Assembly (NCBI GenBank): GCA_010909165.1
Contig: VJWM01000118.1
Span: 372,001 to 436,000 of the forward strand
DNA from: Anthoceros angustus
Lineage: Eukaryota > Streptophyta > Anthocerotopsida > Anthocerotales > Anthocerotaceae
Direction: 5' to 3'
Length of the DNA stretch: 64,000 nucleotides
In this document: positions 36,163-46,830 of the stretch, piece by piece
Position numbering within the stretch: the first letter of the stretch is position 1
Layout of the letters: each line of letters begins with the position of its first letter
The notes under the pieces: model-generated
Database searches by the model: none
Seen by the model: the letters and a program-made list of their open reading frames with translations, nothing else
Told to the model about the DNA's origin: nothing
Made by a program: the position numbers and the translations under genes

Positions 36163-37956
36163 CCTTGGCCTTGGCCCAGAGCAACAATCCTAGCCATAAT
36201 TGTCCTTGGCCTATGACCAAGGCTACAAAGGGCTGGGTGCCTAAGAGAGGGCCGGGCCCCCCTGGGAAACTTGGAGGCCTAGCCACCGGTTTCCCACAAA
36301 ATTGTCTAGACCATGGCCTAGAAAACACACAATGCTTACCAACGCCCCCACCCGAGAACGTAGCTTGTCCAACACGGTGGTTCCGCCCGAGGAGGAGGAA
36401 TGGCGTCATCTTCTAGATCCTCATCATCGATGGGTCTTCTTGTGCCTCGCTTAACCGTAATCTCAGGGCGCTTGAATCCAGAGAGATCACAACTTTCTTC
36501 CACAAAGCGCTTGCATCGAATCGGCTGAAAGGATGCACGCCATCTGTCCGCATCCATGTCCCGGTAAGCTTCGTGTTGGATAATTGAAAACGGTAACTTA
36601 CGGAAGTGTAGATGTGCGGTGGCAAGCCTCCCGAGACAGCTTGAAAGCATTCTTCTCCTCTCGAGTCCAAGCACGATCAACATGAGGGGTCCTCAATTTG
36701 TTGGTCGAATGTAAACCGCCGAGGCCACCCTACCACATGATGCCCGTCGCAGATGGTGGAAAACTCGAAACCACTCTTTGAGAAAAATCAAGCGAGGGTA
36801 TGTGTCTCCCACCAACGAACCGGGCAACCTCATCCCATCAAACCATTGATGCATTTGGAAGTGATGCTGCAACTTCCTCCATGCACCTTCAGATAGCTTG
36901 TCCAGTCCGTGGCAAGCGCTTGTGACCCCGACCTGGAGCTCAAACAAATCCGGTGTTCCGTGGGATAATGCTCCACCCTCATGGTGCTCCTCAACATGAT
37001 GAAAAATGTGAAGCTCGTCATAACTTCCGGTGGAATACCTGCCCGGTCATATCGGGAGTAGAAGATGCTCCACTTACCCGCATCATCATCCACAATTGGG
37101 GTCCATCCCCGCAAACCTTGCTTGAGTTGGTCATAGCACTCGGAGGGCATGATTCCAAGATCTCTACCTCGCGAGACCTCCTCCATGGGCTGGGTGGTGA
37201 GAACTACCACCCTAGGTGCAACCACAGCACCGACGGGCCGACATACATGCTGTACGAGTAGGATCGAGGTGCGCTCCGGTTGCCTTGGCGGTGGCGGTTG
37301 CTCCACGCTCGCGAAAAGGCGAGCGTGGTGTTCTCGCTGCCGACGGGTGACCGCCTTGATTCGGGATCTTGCCTCAAACTCCGCGGCTTTCCATGTTCGC
37401 CGACAAAGGATGCTTGCGTCGTCCCCTCTTGCGCTTGGTTGACGGTGGCACCTCCTCTCTGACGCTTCACCTTCGTAATTGTGGATAGGGCGTTACGCCT
37501 TCTCCTATGCACGTATGAAACGGGCGACCATGGCGCTCCCTATCCAGCTCCAAGTGAAACCACCTTTAGAAACACTGTGAGGAATTCGCCCGCCCGATCA
37601 CTGCATGCAAAGGTTCCTCTTCCAAAATGAGATGCTCCCTCGTAGCTATGCCCAATTTCGCTCTCGTTTCCGAGGAATTAGACCCTTGTCGCTTGCCACC
37701 TCCTACGTCTGTAATTCCTCTTTCACAATTCCTTGCACATGCGAGCATCGGCTTCGCAACAACTCTCATGCCTTAGCATGTGCAAGATCCGTTGTGAATT
37801 TGGCCCCAAGCATCTTGTGTCCTTCTTCACTGCTGTACCTGTCAACTGCTGTTTCAGCTTCCAACGTGTGTGAATTTAAGACAACCTCAGTACCACCTTC
37901 TGCAAGAGCCACGTTCACACTTAGCACATTACAGTGCTCACATAGCCATTCTCCTT
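36163..37956 (-). repeat. Tandem unit B of the Ty3 3' region
   Basis: Second copy (1,794 bp) of unit A, sharing its encoded phrases. This is the copy contiguous with the PHD finger, and unit A is probably the derived duplicate. Copies differ by many 1-6-nt indels. Confidence 0.75.
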
Positions 37957-38059
37957 CTGGAACACTGTCCAGTGCCGGTTTGAGGCAAAACAGATGGTAA
38001 CTACACCTCACATAGCAACATGAATTCTTCGTCGGTTGTGTGTCCACACTCTCATGGCA
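37931..38059 (-). pseudogene. PHD-finger segment of the Ty3 polyprotein
   Basis: The minus strand encodes a first cysteine (CHESVDT), then CCYVRC, YHLFCLKPAL, DSVPEGEWLCEHC. The spacing C...C-x2/3-C, H-x2-C and W-x-C-x2-C is the zinc-ligand order of a PHD finger, and YHLFCLKPAL...GEWLCEHC is a near-perfect PHD core. Just upstream of the second cysteine pair another frame reads DEEFMLLCEV, which fits the usual acidic block before the core, so a small indel has shifted the frame. PHD fingers bind histone H3 tails, methylated or unmodified at Lys4. It follows the integrase core directly, where chromoviral elements carry a chromodomain. A targeting role is inferred. Confidence 0.7.
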
Positions 38060-38229
38060 ACCGTCTGCTGGTGGCGTCCGGTCGAGGCGATTCGTGTATC
38101 CGGATCGGGCAAATGGCATGGAGCCAAATGCTTCATGTGTTCCTTGCACCTTACGCCATCTCTTCCTTCAAGTTCAACCACACCTTGCTCACCAACTCGA
38201 CAACTCTCGGATAAGCCTCCTGTCGACAT

Positions 38230-38946
38230 CTAACGTGCTTGCGGCTGCGGCCGCAAGTACACGTAATCTCCAGATGCAAACTTGCGGCTTTGGGCTTCCA
38301 CGAGCCCCAGATAAGCATACCTCACCGGTCCCGATCTTTGGGCCACAAATTGTCCATAGCCATGGGAAGAATTCTTTGAAATACTTACGCTCGGCTTGAA
38401 CTCGTATAAGCACACATTTGCATCTTTGCTCCGATCAGGATGGAGTAAGTGTCCTTCACCACATTCGGCAACACGCGTTGCGTCCAATAACAAAAAGTAT
38501 GGTGAAACTTCCAAGAGCTGCACCCACCCCAACCAACACGATGTAAGGGAGCAATTCATCCCAACACTTGGGCTCCACGAATGCAAGATTTCCTTAGTGC
38601 ATCCTTGAAGGTTTGCACTAGTTTTCCGCGGCCATCGGCTGTGGATGATCCTCGATGTCCTCCCCGTGATCAATGAGACTCCGTCAGCAAGGTGCGAATT
38701 CACCTCGAAACTCACTCGTCCGTGAGCACCTCCAGACTCCCAAATCGGTGAGCACACACTGCAAAAGCTCACTGGTGTAATGCGAGGTTCTCGTGGTAAG
38801 AACGCCACTTCAACCCACTTAGAGAAATGCTCAATCATGACCATGCAATGTCGGTTACCTTGCTTTGTGAGAGGAAGCTCGCATAAGGTCAACCGACCAT
38901 CTAAAGAATAGCCCCACGATTGGTAGGGAGTGCAACACCACATCAC
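38230..38946 (-). pseudogene. Ty3 integrase catalytic core (broken)
   Basis: The minus strand reads LPLTKQGNRHCMVMIEHFSKWVEVAFLP, the beta-sheet around the first half of the DDE core, with Glu where the usual D of D-x-FSKW stands. Downstream fragments lie in different frames. A zinc-binding region lies just upstream (38983-39198). Confidence 0.7.
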
Positions 38947-38982
38947 GGTGTTAAATCTAGCTTTGACGCATCACATGCACAC

Positions 38983-39198
38983 TTAGCCACCACCTTCTCG
39001 ACATCGCATACATCCCCGACTGTACTGACTCTTCAACATGTGGTGTGTCCTCTTCACACCAAAGTGGCCAAGGGTTTCGTGCACCTTGGTCACTATGCCC
39101 ACTCTTTCCTCGGGACTTGGTACTTTCCTTACGAGTTCTCCTTGACGTGACTCACCATCTTCCCATGAGTATCCGCCACGCGCCTTGAGTTTAGCCAA
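38983..39198 (-). pseudogene. Ty3 integrase zinc-binding (HHCC) region
   Basis: HETLGHFGVKRTHHMLKSQY followed by GCMRC matches the N-terminal H-x3-H ... C-x2-C of retroviral-type integrases (H2C2). It follows the RNase H end with usual spacing. Confidence 0.75.
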
Positions 39199-39792
39199 GC
39201 TGCTTGATCATTCCGAAGTGCCTTCCTTCAAGAATCATGGCTTGAGGATGTCTCCAAACATCCCACGGACTCACGACATGTCCTTCTTCATGATCATCTA
39301 TCCTGGCCATGAGTGCCATGAAGCTGCTGGGTGCACCATCTACGTGCCCCTCATCCTGTCGAGCTCCTGTGACATCCTTGTCACTTTCCAGCGGATTTCT
39401 GCTTAGCCCATCTGCATTGTGATGTACCTTGCCTGCCCTGTGCACGATCTCCATATCGTACTCAGACCAGCGCCCACCTGGCTAGCTTACCACTCAACTT
39501 CATGTTGGTCATCAGCCAATGAAGTGGCTGGTGATCTGTGACCAGTTGAAAACGCCTTCCATACAGATAGACCACGAAATGCGACGCCCATACCGGAAGA
39601 CACTCTCCCTCATATGAGGAGTAGTTCACTTGAGTTGTTAGATCGGCTTGCATAAGCTATCACTCGCTCAACACCATCTCGCACCATGTTGTGACAACAC
39701 CGCTCCAATTCCAGTGCTCCGATGCGTATCGGTGAAAGGGTGATCAAAATTCGGCCGATAGGCTTCTCCGCCGGGTCCGAAGATCTTGCCAA
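39191..39792 (-). pseudogene. Ty3 RNase H and connector (broken)
   Basis: Pieces in order are ERVIAYASRS, VNYSSYEGECLPVWA, FQLVTDHQPLHWLM, KLARWAL and IVHRAGKVHHNADGLSRNP. These are the RNase H catalytic-strand regions and the typical end of the Ty3 RNase H domain. Frame changes separate the pieces. Confidence 0.8.
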
Positions 39793-40600
39793 GCCAACTC
39801 CGGTCTTGGTCCCATTTCCACAATGTCTTTCTTCAGCTCATACAGAGGTTTACACGTGGGCCGATCCTTCATAAACCTCTGTAATAGTTCACCAAACCGG
39901 AAGGCTCTAAGAGCGGCTACATCCTTTGGTCTAGGCATTTGCATCACGGCTGCACCTTAGCCACCGAGGCATGATGCCTCTACTATCTCATGCCCCGGAT
40001 ACTCGATCTGGAAAGCAAACTTGCATTTCTTAGGATGAGCTTTCAAACCCGAGCGACCTCAGCAATATCTCTAGATGCTCCATATGTTCTTGATTGTCTC
40101 ACAAGACCGGATATCATCTATGTAGCAACGCACAAATGGCGACCCTGCTCTAGATCCGCAATTCTTTGGAAATATATAGAAGCATTTTTCAGCCCAAACG
40201 GCATTGTCTCCCACTCCCAAAGCTGGTCCTTCCCCAGTGTCTTGCACTTGTCCTGCTCTTCAATCACAATTTGGTTGAAGCTCGAGCGGAAGTCCAAGCT
40301 GGTAAAGAACTTTGCCTTACCTATGGCATCGAAAATCTCGTCTGGAGTAGGCATGGGGTACCGCTCCATAGGAGTCACCTCGTTTAGAGGTCGGTAGTCG
40401 CCACACATCCTCCTGTCCTTCCATTCACCGTTCTCATCCTTCTTGAGCGGTAGGACAACAAAGATATTGAGAGCTTGATTTTCTTATCAACCCGCTTGAA
40501 CAACTCTTGACGCGTTTGTCAACAATCTCCCATTCTCGAGGCGGTGCCTCAAGACGGGCTCTTCATGAGTCGTCACTACTTTGAACTTGATCTTCTCATG
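39793..40600 (-). pseudogene. Ty3 reverse transcriptase (broken)
   Basis: The minus strand has LPLKKDENGEW, then RMCGDYRPLNEVTPMERYPMP, FFTSLDFRSSFNQI and MPFGLKNASIYFQR. The polymerase active site YIDDI is at 40110-40124, in a frame shifted relative to the preceding block. These are blocks 1-5 of Ty3/gypsy reverse transcriptase, which copies element RNA into DNA. At least one frameshift falls between MPFGLKN and YIDDI. Confidence 0.85.
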
Positions 40601-40849
40601 ACCTCCTTCCAACCGAATGCAAAAGCACCCTTGTTTTTCTCAAGCATGTTGATGATTTTCGCTTATCTTCCGGGCTCACATCTTACGCAATGTGCCATAC
40701 ATGAACCTCTTCGTCACACTCTTGGTAGCGATCCACAGGCCATGTCAATCTCTCCAGCAGCCTCATCTTCCTCGCCTTAGGAACCTCTTTATCCTGCGTA
40801 GTTGGAGGAAGGCTTTCGCTTCCTTCGCCAGTTGGAACGCCAAGCTGGC

Positions 40850-41790
40850 TTACACCACCACCGCAGTCAAATGCCTCCCAAGCATCCCGCACCTTGCAGA
40901 TTCTGTGATGCCCATGGTCTGAGTGTCCTTCTTGGCAAAGCCCATCGCTTGCTCGCGTTCCTCAACATTGAGCTCTCCAAGCTCATTCCCTTTCAAATCC
41001 AGAATCACACCATCTCCTCCTGGTCTGAAGGCATAAGATTGCGGTGTGCTCACCAGAGTTGGCCATGCCCTTCTGGCTTCCCCTACTCGATTCACAGGGT
41101 AAAATGGCAACTTGTCCATCCGCTTCACCTGTTGTGAGCACCTTCCCAACTCTAGGATGTCATCCACGACCTTCCGCTTCGGAGTTGTCAAATTCCTGTG
41201 CTGTCTGAGCACCTCCAGTCCAGCCACATTTGTCCAGTAACTGCGAAGCCTGTGTGCATATGAGCCACACTGCACCGCGTCCATGATCAACTCATTGCTG
41301 AACCACGCCCGAATCTCTTCATGGGCCCTAACGGACGTTTGTCCATGGTGCACACATTCTCTAAATGTACCAACATCGTGGATTCGCAATCTGGACTTCT
41401 CGCGTGATTCGCGAGCTCGCCGCCAACGAAACGCCTTCACCTTTGCCTCGCCGTCGAAAATGTCTTGCATTCCCATCCCGCGATCGATATCCACGGGCTT
41501 GACAAGGCTTCTAGCCGCCGCTTCCCAACCAGTTCACGTCAGGCAGCACCTCGACAATCGCTCGCTCGAGTGTTGGATATCGCTTAACTCGAGGATTCGA
41601 CCCCTAGCGGCCTCGAATCTTCTCATCCTTTTCCACGCAGTATATTGCCGTATCTTGACGCCACACCGACCGCTTGCCATCACGATTCGGCGAGCTCCAA
41701 CAAATGGATGCCTTGACCCACCTTCCATCGTACTAGAGCATCGTCGCGTCGATCTCCGACTTGCGGGCCTCATACCGGATCGACCTCTCG
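40850..41790 (-). pseudogene. C5-cytosine DNA methyltransferase domain inside the Ty3 element (frameshifted)
   Basis: Reading the minus strand: GQGIHLLELAES (motif I region, 41692-41706 for LLEL); VEKDEKIR (motif II-like, 41613-41636); PCQARG with the catalytic Cys (motif IV, 41493-41507); HLENV (motif VI, 41353-41364); IMDAVQCGSYAHRLRSYWTN (motif VIII region, YWTN near 41230); ILELGR; RRAWPTLVS; EEREQAMGF (40937-40963) and MLGR. This is the canonical motif order of class I DNA methyltransferases, closest by eye to the DNMT3 type, not the permuted DRM order. The motifs fall in all three minus frames and in-frame stops separate II from IV, so at least three frameshifts have accumulated. The domain lies between protease and reverse transcriptase. 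Charophyte and dinoflagellate retrotransposons have been reported to carry such enzymes, to my recollection. Confidence 0.85.
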
Positions 41791-42214
41791 GGACATGTGT
41801 CCGTGAGATTCCACGGTCGATCCTCCTTCCTTCGCGGTCTCGAACCCTCGCTTGATCCAAATATTCGAGGCGACAACCTTAAGCACACCCTTCCGCTCTC
41901 TTGGCTTGGCATTCCGAGAGGATAACTCTGCGTTTCCTCCCACATCTCATGTCGATGCTCTCACTCAATCATGGCGCATGCCCGTCATCCTCGCCCCGCT
42001 CTTGCCACCACTCCTATTCATCCTTAGAGGAATTCGTGCAACATGCGTGAAATCTCCTCCACCGAATGGTCTAGAAAGCTTGTGCAAGGGATCAACCCCA
42101 TGGCGGCGGTGAGTGTCCGACCCCAGAAGACATCATATGTCTTTGCACCGGTGACCAAACATCTCACTTCAACGATCGCATCCTTCGTGCTGCTTCAATT
42201 CAATCTTCACGGGC

Positions 42215-43472
42215 CTCCTCGTCATTCCAGTACATTCCTTGGTACTGAGGTGGTGATGTTCACGTCGCTGAACGAGCTTGTGTCCATCTGACTTTAGTGC
42301 CTCCCGCACGCGTGCTAGGACGGATCCGCCCGGTTCGTTTGCATCGGAGCATAGCCATCAAAGGTCACCGTCCGTGTTCAATCATGGCAACACCTCCTTC
42401 ACCTCGCTCCTCCGGCATCGATGCTCGCCACACAACCCCATACTAGGAAGAGATCCTGCGGATTCAAGCTCCTTTCTCAGCCATTCTCGCATGATGTTTT
42501 GAAGTTGTTGCCCTTCACTCCCGGATCCACAAGACTTCTGCAGGCACCTCCATGGCCTTGTCGAACGCCTCAATGTCTCGACCGATCTTGACACCTTCGT
42601 GTCGTGGAGTTTTCCTCGACCGGAAACTCTCGGCATCTTGGTCAATTCCCGTTCTCGCACTTCCTTCGCAGTGACGCCTTCACCAAAGTCAACAATTTTT
42701 CTTTTCTTGCGCACCGCCATCATGCCAAACGCCTCATCTTCATCAGAGTCAGAGAACAAAATCCTCTGCTCTGTTCTGCTGGCCATGTTGGCCATCTCCT
42801 TCTTGAGCTCCTCCACTTGCCCGAGGAGAGCCTTACGACTTGGGCCCTTGCCCTTCTCCTCACTGATGCAAGCTTGGGCTTCAGCTCTGGATGAGCTTCC
42901 CAACAGCCTCCATGTGACCCCATCGCCACAAGACTTACAGGCTTCCTTGCCCTTCGGACGCTTGTAGTCGCATTCAACGCCTTTGAGCGCTCCAGATCCG
43001 CCACACTTCACACCGCTTGACTGCATTGTTAGGCCTCCTTCGCACATGTGGTGCTTGCCATGTCCCGAGGATCGTGGCTTGATATCTTGGAACAAACTCG
43101 AATTCCGTGTCCTCGGACCGCCGCGAAGGGCCCTTCACGACTCCGTGATCCTCCAAGTAAGCTGGCCATCGCATCTCCTTTGAGCACCTTCTCGAATTTG
43201 ATAGGCGTCTATCAACGATATCTCTCTCCCATCGCTCCATGCGTGAGTCCATCACCTTCCTTCTTTGTCCGGCAATGCATGCCATGAAGATCTCAGCCTC
43301 CCTCATCGTCTCACATCCGTGTCTTCCACCGTAACCTTCAATCGAGGTAAGATGCACGCAATGTCTCGTTAGGCTGAGAAAACCTCGACAATTCCTCGGA
43401 TCTTTTCCGGTGGAAACATGGTGGTTAACTTGGCGAACATCAAGTCCACGGATGCTCGAGCTTGTCCTCGTC
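42215..43472 (-). repeat. Duplicated gag/protease block, copy A
   Basis: About 1,250 bp repeated at 43473-44720. On the minus strand it contains a gag C-terminal piece, a Cys-containing segment (CKSCGDG), an acidic SDSDEDEAFG stretch and a protease remnant. The copies differ by many small deletions. Copy A has lost the protease DTG. Confidence 0.8.
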
Positions 43473-44720
43473 ATTCCCGACTGTTCCTTGGTACTGCAGG
43501 TGGTGATGTTCACGTCGCTCGGAGCGAGCTTGTGTCCTGACTTTAGTGCCTCCTCCTGCACTCGTGCTCCCGATGACGGATCCGCTCCGGTGTCTACAAT
43601 CGTTCTTTGGAGCATAGCCATCAAAGGTCACGTCGTCCGTGTTGTCAATCATGGCAACACCTCCTTCACCTCCTCTGCATCGGATGCTCGCCACACAAGC
43701 GGCCATACTAGGAAGAGATCCTGCAGTTCAAGCTCCTTTCTCAATTCGCATGATGTTTTGAAGTTGTTGCCCTTCACTCCCGGATCCACAAGACTTCTGC
43801 AGGCACCTCCATGGCCTTGTCCAAAATGCCTCAACGTCTCGACGATCTTGACACCTTCGTATGTGGAGTTTTCCTCGACGGAAACTCTCGGCATCTTGGT
43901 CGATTCCGTTCGGCACTCCCTTCGCGATGGCGCCTTCACCAAAGTCAACACCTTTTCTTTTCTTGCGCGCCATCATGCCAAACGCCTCATCTTCATCAGT
44001 CGAGAGAACAAAATCCTGCCGCTCATTACGGCCATGTTGGCCATCTCCTTCTTGAGCTCCTCCACTTGCCCGAGGAGAGCCTTACGACTTGGGCCCTTGC
44101 CCTTCTCCTCTTCTCGGTGATGCGCTTGGGCTTCACTGGATGAGCTTCCCAACCGCAGCCTCCATGTGACCCCATCGCCACAAGACTTACAGCTTCTTGC
44201 CCGGACCACGGCTTGTAGTCGCATTGAGCTTGCGCTCCGGCATCGCCACACTTCACATTGCTTGACTGCATTGTTAGGCCTCTCCTTGGCACATGTGGTT
44301 GCTTGCCATGTATCGAGGCTTGCTCCGATCTTGGTACCTTGGAACAAACAATTCCGTGTCCTCCGGACCGTCTTTGCGAAGGGCCCTTCACGACTCCGTG
44401 ATCCTCCAAGTAAGCAGCTTCGCATCTCCTTTGAGCACCTTCTCGGCAATTTGATAGGCGTCTATCAAGCGATATCTCTCTCCCATCGCTCCATGCGTGA
44501 GTCCATCACCTTCCTTCTTTGTCGCGGCAATGCGCCATGAAGATCTCAGCCTCCCTCATCGTCTCACATCCGTGTCTTCCACCGTAACCTTCAATCGAGG
44601 TAAGATGCACGCAATGTCTCTCAAAGAAAACCTCGACAATTCTCGGATCTTTTCCGGTGGAAACATGGTGGTTAACTTGGCGAACATCAAGTCCACGGAT
44701 GCTCGAGCTTGTCCTCGTCA
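43473..44720 (-). repeat. Duplicated gag/protease block, copy B, with protease active site
   Basis: Same unit as copy A. Its minus strand encodes IVDTGADPSSG (43571-43604), the D-T-G-A active-site loop of a retroviral-type aspartic protease, which cleaves the polyprotein. The gag core phrase MREAEIFMA recurs here, in copy A and in the main gag, so three copies of part of gag are present. Confidence 0.8.
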
Positions 44721-45443
44721 GGGGGTGCAGAACCAGCCCTCTTGGCCGCCTGCACGCTTCTCTTCTCGGCAATTTGATAGGCGTCTATCAACTGATATTT
44801 CTCTCCCATCGCTCCATGTAGCGAGTCCATCACCTTCCTTCTCTGTCTGGCAGGCAATGCTGCCATGAAGATCTCAGCGGCCTCCCTCATTGTCTTGACA
44901 TCCGTGTCTTCCACCAGAACCTTCAATCTGAGGTAAGACGCACGCAATGTCTCGTTAGGCCTGAAGGAAAATCTCGATAGTTCTTGGATCTTTTCCAACG
45001 AAGCTGTAGGAAACATGATGGTTAGCTTGGCGAACATCAAGTCCACCAGATGCTCGAGCTTGTCCTCGTCAGTGGGGAGTGCAGTCGAACCAGCCCTCTT
45101 GGCGCCTCGTGCAGCTTCTCTTCTCTCGGCCACCTTCGGGATCCCAGCCTCATCTCGTAATAATACATTAGAGCCTCACCGCAAGGTAGGATGACATCTT
45201 CATGAACGCCATCCTCCGAGTGAACTCGTCCTTGTATTTCATCTTGTTTTCCGCCATTGCCCAACGAAACTTCTCCTCGAAATGCAAGAGACATGCTTCC
45301 ATGTTTTCCGTGAAGACATCGTTCTTACTTGGTGTGAACTCAAGCTCCATTCTTGCAGACTCTCGCTCCAATCGCCGAACTGCTCTGTGATCGCGTCTCT
45401 GTATTGTTCGGTGTCCTCTTGAATGGCGAGTAGTAGACGCCAC
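44687..45443 (-). pseudogene. Ty3 Gag, best-preserved copy (frameshifted)
   Basis: Minus-strand fragments from 45443 to 44687 are helical and charged. They include HFEEKFRWAMAENK, then LMFAKLTIMFPTASLEKIQEL, FRPNETLRASYLRLKVLVED and ALPARQRRKVMDSL, the pattern of a Retrotrans_gag capsid domain. Gag forms the particle that packages element RNA. The frame shifts near 45130. Confidence 0.7.
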
Positions 45444-45863
45444 TTCTCCGATTGAAGCAGTGTCCTTTCGTCACCCACCCCGATCTCGTGAACACCATCA
45501 ATGGTTACTTCTCCCGACCACCGCACGGATGTTGTCAAAGGCAAATTGTTCCACCGTTAGCCCAACCAGCTAGCCGAAAAGTACATCCACCGCCTCTATC
45601 CACAAACGGCTCACGTATGCGGGCTCTTCTCCGCATACCGCTAACTCGAATCGTGAGACTACCACACCTAAGCTGTATAATCAATGGCGAATTCGCCCAT
45701 CGAAAAACATCAGCCTATCTCTTGTGCCTTCGCAACACTCAACCTTCTCGGATCGCTGCCTCCGGTTGGATGGTGGACGACTTCCGCCTCTTCCTCCAAT
45801 CTCCGGTAGCCACGTCTCCTCCGATCAGTATCTTAGTCCCCAACAAGAGGATTGTTGATGTGG

Positions 45864-46488
45864 TGAAATCAAGATGGAAAATTCTCCCAACCCGACAATG
45901 CAACGAACCACAAGAACCTCTAGGAGACAAAGACACTAGGACGAAGTATATGGCTGTCTATTAGAACAAGACAAACATCAACAATCCAAGAATCCATGGT
46001 GGGTGCCTACATATATAGGCAAAACCCCAGAGTTCTCGATGAAGTGTCATATCGATGGTGGGCACTTTATAATCCTACTTTCCTTGGCCTTCAAATAATA
46101 ATATTTTATGTGTTTAACAGCCTATTCGCCTTTTCCTTGATTTATGATTTTATGTATTTTCTAATATAAATCTATATATGCGTCATAGCACGCGCCTTAC
46201 ATGCATAATCATGCATATAGATTGCATGCGCCATGACACATCACCGCCACATGTCCACATCACATGTCATCCTTCACCTCCATACGATGCATACATGGCA
46301 CACATGCATACATGGCATACATGTCATGTGCAGGCCATCCATGGGCCATGTACATGACATCATCAAGCACTTCAAAAGATCGTGGCTTATGCGAGATGCT
46401 CCAACAAGATCTCATTTCAAAAGATCGTGGCTTATGCCGGGATGCTCCACAAGATCCAAATATAGAGTCTTAGGTGCTCTGTTTCCCA
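45864..46488 (-). repeat. 5' LTR of the minus-strand Ty3 element
   Basis: 625 bp, matching 33681-34287. It should carry the promoter for minus-strand transcription. It contains a tandem CAAAAGATCGTGGCTTATGC duplication at 46373-46440, which the other LTR has only in degraded form. Immediately inside (minus strand from 45863) I could not identify a convincing tRNA primer site. Confidence 0.85.
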
Positions 46489-46519
46489 TACGAATGAAGC
46501 AGCGGACCCTTATTCCAAG

Positions 46520-46830
46520 CCCTATTGTTGCAAACAACGTTCTAGGGCCTTTCTCTCATACATGGTCTCCTGCAGTCTTCTCATGGCAATCTCATCCACT
46601 TGCAACTTTTTGCAAAGCTGATTCAATTTAACCGCTCAACATGGATGACAGATCGCACAAACTGAGCATAAGAGGGAGGTAAACTCATTAGCAAAGTATC
46701 TACCATGAGATCTTCATAGAGCTTATTGCTTGCATAGGAGGCCTGCAACTCACTTATAATAGGACCAGATTCAAAAAGATGCTTGTTAATATAATCATCT
46801 TCTTGCATCTTGAGGGACATAAGCTTACAG
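46520..46830 (-). pseudogene. Copia-type gag relic, capsid (UBN2-like) portion
   Basis: The minus strand encodes NKHLFESGPIISELQASY, then LMVDTLLMSLPPSYAQFV, the signature of the UBN2 region of Ty1/copia Gag. In a shifted frame further on it reads LQVDEIAMRRLQETM, which is also typical. The continuation, with the zinc knuckle, is at 33314-33515 across the Ty3 insertion. Confidence 0.7.

Larger units (their letters stand above)
33681..46488 (-). mobile_element. Ty3/gypsy LTR retrotransposon carrying a DNA methyltransferase and a PHD finger
   Basis: Two similar LTRs (33681-34287 and 45864-46488) flank 11.6 kb of minus-strand coding remains. In the direction of transcription these are gag (45.4-44.7), a gag-protease block present twice (44.7-42.2), cytosine methyltransferase (41.8-40.85), reverse transcriptase (40.6-39.8), RNase H (39.8-39.2), integrase (39.2-38.2), PHD finger (38.06-37.93) and a duplicated region of unknown function (37.95-34.38). 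Frames are broken at many points, so the copy is inactive. The 5-bp flanks (ACAGG and TACGA) are not a target duplication. About 150 bp just outside the left LTR (33515-33675) resembles sequence just inside it (34318-34480), so the left end has been rearranged. Insertion into a copia gag is indicated by the gag halves on either side. Confidence 0.85.

Noticed and set aside
40850-41790. Plant DRM-type methyltransferase
   Set aside because: DRM enzymes have permuted motif order. Here motifs run I, II, IV, VI, VIII, X in canonical order.
45800-45863. tRNA-Met primer-binding site next to the 5' LTR of the minus element
   Set aside because: GGGGACTAAGATACTGATC on the minus strand is only loosely similar to TGGTATCAGAGC and is set back from the LTR end, so it is not convincing.
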